From: Bordetella genomosp. 8
Lineage (GTDB): Bacteria > Pseudomonadota > Gammaproteobacteria > Burkholderiales > Burkholderiaceae_B
Reading direction: 5' to 3'
Length of the DNA: 64,000 nucleotides
Assembly: GCF_002119685.1 (NCBI RefSeq)
Contig: NZ_CP021108.1
Span: forward strand, 6,103,537-6,167,536
Shown here: positions 60,169 through 64,000 of the stretch, piece after piece
Layout: each line of letters begins with the position of its first letter
Position numbering within the stretch: the first letter of the stretch is position 1
Notes under the pieces: generated by a model
The model's database searches: none
What the model saw: the letters and a program-made list of their open reading frames with translations, nothing else
Told to the model about the DNA's origin: nothing
Translations under genes and position numbers: made by a program

Positions 60169-61053
60169 TCAGGGACGCAGGGCCGCCAGCAGATCCGCCG
60201 TCAGCGGGCTCATCGTCGTCGCATCGCGGACGCAGATGAAAAACTGCCGCTCCGCCCAGGCGTCTTCCAGCGCCAGCAGGACCAGCCCCATTTCGCCCAG
60301 GTAATTCCGCGCGATGCCTTCGGGCACCACGGCGATGCCCAATCCTTCGCGGATCATCCGGCAGCGCGTTTCGAAATTGGAGACCTGCAGCTTGACCCTG
60401 GGCGGCCGCGATACCGTCTGGCCGATATAGTCCAGGAACTGGTCCAGGGAGTGGCGCGGAAAATACCCCAGCAGCTCGTAATCCAGCGCTTCTTCCAACC
60501 GCAGGGAGGTCCGGCTGGCCAGCGGATGTCCGCGCGGCACGACCAGGCCCACGCGATCGCTGCGGAAGGGGAAGGACGACACGCCGGCGGCGGCGCGATC
60601 GGCGTGGTAGATGCCCATGTCCACCGTGGCGTCCGCCACCATGCGCGGGATGTCGTAGCTGTGGGCCTCCAGCAGATCCACCGCGACGTTGTCGCGGCCC
60701 GCCAGGAAGCGCGCCATGGGCGCGGGCAGGAACTGCAGCAGGGTGGAGGGATTGGCCGCCAGCCGGATCTTGGCCTGGCCGTCGGCCGAATAGCTGTCGA
60801 TGGCCTGTTCCGCGAGCTGGACGCTGCGCAGGATGGCCTTGGCGCGCTGGTAGAGCAGCACGCCGGCGGGAGTCGGTTCGACCCCACGGCCGTGGCGGTG
60901 CAGCAGCGTGCGATGCAGGTGCCGTTCCAGGTCGGCGATCCGCCGGCTGGCGGCGGACGCCACGACATTTTCCCGTTCAGCGGCCCGGGTGAGGCTTTTT
61001 TCCTCGACGGCGGCGACGAAGATCTCCAGCGCCGGGACGTCGAGTTTCTTCAT
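60169..61053 (-). CDS. LysR-family transcriptional regulator of the acyl-CoA operon
   Basis: A 294-aa regulator. HTH: LEIFVAAVEEKSLTRAAERE, NVVASAASRRIADLERHLHR; effector domain with VDMGIYHADRAAAG and VVPRGHPLASRTSL. The HTH shows VASAASRR where many LysR proteins have SQSAVSRQ. It is transcribed ahead of, and in the same direction as, MmgE/PrpD, the acyl-CoA ligase and acyl-CoA dehydrogenase, with a 145-base gap that may hold their operator. It starts 22 bases beyond the end of yidC. Confidence 0.92.
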   Translation of the reverse strand: MKKLDVPALEIFVAAVEEKSLTRAAERENVVASAASRRIADLERHLHRTLLHRHGRGVEPTPAGVLLYQRAKAILRSVQLAEQAIDSYSADGQAKIRLAANPSTLLQFLPAPMARFLAGRDNVAVDLLEAHSYDIPRMVADATVDMGIYHADRAAAGVSSFPFRSDRVGLVVPRGHPLASRTSLRLEEALDYELLGYFPRHSLDQFLDYIGQTVSRPPRVKLQVSNFETRCRMIREGLGIAVVPEGIARNYLGEMGLVLLALEDAWAERQFFICVRDATTMSPLTADLLAALRP

Positions 61054-61075
61054 GGCCGGCCGCCCCGCCTCGCGA

Positions 61076-62779
61076 TCAACGCTTGGCGGTTTCCGTTTCG
61101 ACGCGCAGTTTGCGCGTGATGTACCACTGCTGCAGGATGGACAGCGTGTTGTTGACGCACCAGTACAGCACCAGGCCGGCCGGGAACATGAACATCATGC
61201 CGCCGAACACCAGGGGCATGATCATCATGACCTTGGCCTGGACGGGATCGGGCGGCGTCGGGTTCAGCTTGATCTGCAGGAACATGGTGGCCATCATGAT
61301 CGCCGGCAGGATGAAGTAGGGGTCATGCACGGACAGATCGTGCACCCAGCCGAGCCACGGCGCGCCGCGCATTTCCACGCTGGCCAGCAGCACCCAGTAC
61401 AGCGAGATGAACACCGGGATCTGCACCACCATCGGCAGGCAGCCGCCCAGCGGATTGATCTTCTCGGTGCGATACATCTCCATCATGGCGGCGTTCAGCT
61501 TCTGCTTGTCGTCGCCGTACTTTTCCTTCAGCGCCTGCAGCCGCGGGGTGACCTGCTTCATGCGGGCCATCGAGCGGTAGCTGGTGGCCGCCAGCGGGTA
61601 GAACAGCAGCTTGATCAGCACCGTCAGGGCCACGATGGTCCAGCCCCAGTTGCCCAGGATGGAGTGCAGCCACGTCATCAGCGAGAACAGCGGCTTCGCG
61701 ATGATCGTCAGCCAGCCGTAGTCGACGACGAGTTCCAGCCCGGGCGCCAGCGCGGCCATGGCCTTCTGGTCCTGCGGGCCGACCCACAGGTGGGCATCGA
61801 CGCTGGCCGATGCGCCGGGCGCGATGTCGCCCACGCCTTCGACGGTGCGCGCGGCGTAGAGGTTGTTGCGGACCTCCAGAAGCTCATTGGTGCGCGCCTT
61901 GCCTTGCGGCGGAATCCAGGCGGTGGCGAAGTAGTGCTGCACCACGGCGATCCAGCCGTTGTCGGCCTGCTTGATGTAGCTGGCTTTCTTCTTTTCGATA
62001 TCCGAGAACGTGGCCTTCTGGAATTTGTCCTGGTCCGAATACACCGCCATGCCGGTGAAGGTGTGATAGAAGCTGGACGTATCCGGCGGATTGTTGCCGT
62101 CGCGCTGCAGTTGCAGGTACAGCGAGGGGCGCGCCGGATTGGCGCTGGTGTTCGTCATGTCGTGGCGGACGTCGATGTCGTAGCGGCCGCGATGCAAGGT
62201 GTAGGTCTTGGTGACCTTCAGCCCGCCCGATTCGGCTTCGAACACTACGCTCAGCGTGTCGCCGGTCATGCTGCGCTCGGACGACACCATGCGGAACGGC
62301 GTCTGATGGGTGGGGAAGCCGGGCTGGCCCGGGGCGCCCACCACGCCGGATTGCACGACATATTGCAGGTCGGGCGTATCGTCCAGCAGCACCGTCGGCT
62401 GGTCGCCGCGGTTGGCGTCCGGATACTTCAGCAGCACCGCCTGCACCAGCTGCGCGCCGGTGGTATCGAAGGTCAGGCGCAGCACGTCGGTGGTGATGAC
62501 AATTTTCTGCGAGTCCGCCTGCGCCTTGGCGGCGGAGGCAGGCACGCCGCCGGGCGCCGCCGAGGCAGGCTGGCCAGCCGCGGGCACGCTGGGAACGGTC
62601 GTGTTGCCGGCGGGTTGCGCCGCGTCGCCGGTGGCGGGCTTGGCCGCTTGCTGGGCCGGGGTGGCCGCTGGCGGCACGCCGAACAGCGACGGCTTTCCGT
62701 TATGGACTTGCCAGTTGTTCCAGAGGAGCAACAGCGAGAAAGAGAAGATCATCCAGAGGATGGTTCGTCGGATATCCAT
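61076..62779 (-). CDS. yidC: Membrane protein insertase YidC
   Basis: A 567-aa inner-membrane insertase that works with or without SecYEG. An N-terminal anchor (TILWMIFSFSLLLLWNNW) is followed by a Pro/Ala/Gln-rich linker at about 35-75, a large periplasmic beta-sandwich domain and the five-helix core with PLAATSYRSMARMKQVTPRL, LGGCLPMVVQIPVFISLYWV and FPAGLVLYWCVNNTLSILQQ. Full length for the Gram-negative form. Confidence 0.97.
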   Translation of the reverse strand: MDIRRTILWMIFSFSLLLLWNNWQVHNGKPSLFGVPPAATPAQQAAKPATGDAAQPAGNTTVPSVPAAGQPASAAPGGVPASAAKAQADSQKIVITTDVLRLTFDTTGAQLVQAVLLKYPDANRGDQPTVLLDDTPDLQYVVQSGVVGAPGQPGFPTHQTPFRMVSSERSMTGDTLSVVFEAESGGLKVTKTYTLHRGRYDIDVRHDMTNTSANPARPSLYLQLQRDGNNPPDTSSFYHTFTGMAVYSDQDKFQKATFSDIEKKKASYIKQADNGWIAVVQHYFATAWIPPQGKARTNELLEVRNNLYAARTVEGVGDIAPGASASVDAHLWVGPQDQKAMAALAPGLELVVDYGWLTIIAKPLFSLMTWLHSILGNWGWTIVALTVLIKLLFYPLAATSYRSMARMKQVTPRLQALKEKYGDDKQKLNAAMMEMYRTEKINPLGGCLPMVVQIPVFISLYWVLLASVEMRGAPWLGWVHDLSVHDPYFILPAIMMATMFLQIKLNPTPPDPVQAKVMMIMPLVFGGMMFMFPAGLVLYWCVNNTLSILQQWYITRKLRVETETAKR

Positions 62780-62827
62780 GGTGCCTACAAGGTAAGAGCG
62801 GGACCGGCAAAGCCCGCCAGTTTAGCG

Positions 62828-63100
62828 TCAATCCTGCCGGGCGCGGTGGCCGTGGCCGCAGGAGCAGTGGTCGCCGGGCCGCGGCGCGGGCGGAACCGGG
62901 TCGAGTCCGCCCGGGCTCCAGGGGTGGCAACGGCCGATGCGCCGGGCCGCCAGCCACAGACCGTTCAAAGGCCCGTGAGTTTCAATGGCTTCGATGGCGT
63001 AGGCCGAGCAGGTGGGCGTGAAACGGCACTGCCGTCCCATCCAGGGGCTCAGGAAGAACCGGTAGAACCGGATCGGCGCGATCAGCAGGGTCTTGATCAT
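62828..63100 (-). CDS. yidD: Membrane protein insertion efficiency factor YidD
   Basis: A 90-aa small membrane-associated protein in the standard rnpA-yidD-yidC slot. It carries the signature [29 protein letters not shown] and the [13 protein letters not shown] motif, with a His/Cys-rich tail ([10 protein letters not shown]). The ATG at 63100 ([13 protein letters not shown]) is the conserved start; an in-frame start 11 codons earlier lacks support. Confidence 0.95.
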   Translation of the reverse strand: MIKTLLIAPIRFYRFFLSPWMGRQCRFTPTCSAYAIEAIETHGPLNGLWLAARRIGRCHPWSPGGLDPVPPAPRPGDHCSCGHGHRARQD

Positions 63101-63122
63101 GGACGCGCTCACGCGGGCACCT

Positions 63123-63500
63123 TCAGGAAGCAAAGCGGATCACCCGTGCGAAGTGAGTATCTACTTCTGCTCGGGCGGCCTGTTTCAGGGCGGTCAGCGA
63201 CAGCTCGGGGACGCGCGCATGGAGCCGGACCACATAGTCGGCCGGCGGCAAGGCCAGGCGGCGGGCCCGGAACGATTCCCGGATGACGCGTTTGAGGGCG
63301 TTGCGGGTCGCGGCGCGCGCGGCATGCCGCTTGGCGATGACCATGCCCAGCCGCGCCTGGGGCGGCGCGACGTCCGCGGGCGCGGCGGTGGACGTGATCA
63401 TGAAAAACGCCCCTCGCGCCAGCCGGCGGCCTTTCAGCGCGGCGGCGAATTCCGAGGGGCGATGCATCCGCGCCTCCGGGGGAAGCGTGGTGCGCGGCAT
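63123..63500 (-). CDS. rnpA: Ribonuclease P protein component
   Basis: The 125-aa basic protein of RNase P, which with the RNA subunit trims tRNA 5' ends. The RNR signature is [17 protein letters not shown], preceded by [15 protein letters not shown] and the N-terminal [21 protein letters not shown] use the ATG at 63500 ([18 protein letters not shown]) because related proteins have this length; the open frame extends far upstream through rpmH on another register and is not coding there. Confidence 0.94.
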   Translation of the reverse strand: MPRTTLPPEARMHRPSEFAAALKGRRLARGAFFMITSTAAPADVAPPQARLGMVIAKRHAARAATRNALKRVIRESFRARRLALPPADYVVRLHARVPELSLTALKQAARAEVDTHFARVIRFAS

Positions 63501-63568
63501 GACGGGCAACTGCGCGGCCGAGGCGGCCGTCAGGCCGGCCGGGGCAGGCGCAATGCCTGGCGCGGCGT

Positions 63569-63703
63569 TCAGACCGCCAGACGCTTGCGGCCCTTGGCGC
63601 GGCGTGCGTTCAGCACGGCGCGGCCGCCACGGGTCTTCATGCGCACGCGAAAGCCATGGGTGCGCTTGCGGCGGGTAACGGAGGGTTGGAAAGTGCGTTT
63701 CAT
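63569..63703 (-). CDS. rpmH: 50S ribosomal protein L34
   Basis: A 44-aa protein too short for most gene scans, read directly: it begins [20 protein letters not shown] and ends GRKRLAV, the invariant L34 pattern. It sits 68 bases before rnpA in the universal rpmH-rnpA pair and is the first gene after the rpmH promoter. Confidence 0.98.
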   Translation of the reverse strand: MKRTFQPSVTRRKRTHGFRVRMKTRGGRAVLNARRAKGRKRLAV

Positions 63704-63878
63704 GGGCGGTCCACAAAAGAACAATTAATACGGATGGGCACGGACGCGGGCGACATGCTCCGCGGGCCCATTTCGGGGGCGATGCGTATACGGGTACACG
63801 CGTACGTACGGGATGGGGATGGGTGCGGGAATAGACGCGCGGGGCGAACGAAGCCACCCGACCTCAGCCGAGCCCGCC

Positions 63879-63907
63879 ATTTCAGCAAGTTTCTTCTCTG
63901 TTGTCAA
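63879..63907 (-). promoter_or_regulatory. rpmH operon promoter
   Basis: TTGACA (63902-63907 on the minus strand) is followed after 17 bases by TGAAAT (63879-63884). The transcript would have a leader of about 170 bases before rpmH. Confidence 0.65.
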
Positions 63908-63947
63908 ACAGTTAGCGTAGGGCGGGCGATGTCCGGCACCCCCAGCC

Positions 63948-63956
63948 TGTGGATAA
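63948..63956 (-). promoter_or_regulatory. DnaA box in presumed dnaA promoter
   Basis: TGTGGATAA (TTATCCACA on the minus strand) embedded in CCTGTGGATAACCACAG. It covers the position where a -35 for TAGAAT (63974-63979) would be, the classic arrangement for dnaA autorepression. Confidence 0.7.
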
Positions 63957-64000
63957 CCACAGCCCAGGCAAGGTAGAATCGAGGTTTAGACAAGACCGAC

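Larger units (their letters stand above)
63704..64000. other. rpmH / dnaA divergent intergenic region (dnaA not reached)
   Basis: No gene in this stretch. It carries a good minus-strand promoter for rpmH and, at the right end, a DnaA box and a possible plus-strand -10 (TAGAAT, 63974-63979), as expected just before dnaA. The window ends before any dnaA start codon, so the presence of dnaA is inferred from the conserved order. Confidence 0.7.

Overview
The window is 64 kb of a high-GC betaproteobacterial chromosome, best read as Bordetella or a close Alcaligenaceae relative. The gene order (tRNA-Tyr/Gly/Thr-tuf-tRNA-Trp-secE-nusG-rplKAJL-rpoBC and mnmG-rsmG-parA-parB), the near-identity of RpoB and MnmG to the Bordetella proteins as I remember them, and a Bug-type solute receptor all point there. 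It is the origin-proximal part of the chromosome: parAB, four parS sites, several DnaA boxes, mnmG, mnmE and the rpmH-rnpA-yidD-yidC block are all present, and the window stops in the region between rpmH and what should be dnaA.

Layout. 1-2.15 kb: end of a GltIJKL-type glutamate/aspartate ABC transporter. 2.2-7.4 kb (minus): a LysR-led catabolic operon (GNAT, SelA-fold PLP enzyme, Bug receptor, N-acyl-D-amino-acid deacylase). 7.9-9.6 kb: a 570-aa orphan. 9.7-23.9 kb (minus): the transcription/translation block rpoC, rpoB, rplL, rplJ, rplA, rplK, nusG, secE, tRNA-Trp, tuf, tRNA-Thr, tRNA-Gly, tRNA-Tyr, with a clear sigma-70 promoter before tRNA-Tyr. 24-29 kb: glutamine-synthetase-like enzyme, aldehyde dehydrogenase and iron alcohol dehydrogenase, with a divergent DeoR regulator. 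29-35.2 kb (minus): mnmG-rsmG-parA-GNAT-parB-asparaginase, tightly packed.

35.2-39.2 kb is the origin-like section. It has four parS sites just upstream of mnmG, a scatter of DnaA boxes, a cold-shock gene, an aminotransferase gene, and then a 1.1-kb gene-free stretch. That stretch carries two copies of an AT-rich, E. coli-13-mer-like tract, each ending in the same 21-bp sequence that includes a perfect DnaA box. I read this duplicated module as the most notable feature of the window and the best oriC candidate, although the rpmH/dnaA gap at the right end is a competing candidate.

39.2-61 kb is accessory and metabolic: a small secreted 14-residue-repeat protein, MarR/MATE, MFS/AraC, mnmE, a seven-gene peptide-ABC/deformylase/M20 operon, a small secreted cysteine-containing protein, an HxlR/QorB pair with a perfect operator palindrome, and a LysR-led acyl-CoA catabolic operon. 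61-63.7 kb (minus) is yidC, yidD, rnpA and rpmH with a recognisable promoter. No insertion sequence, prophage, rRNA operon or CRISPR array is visible.
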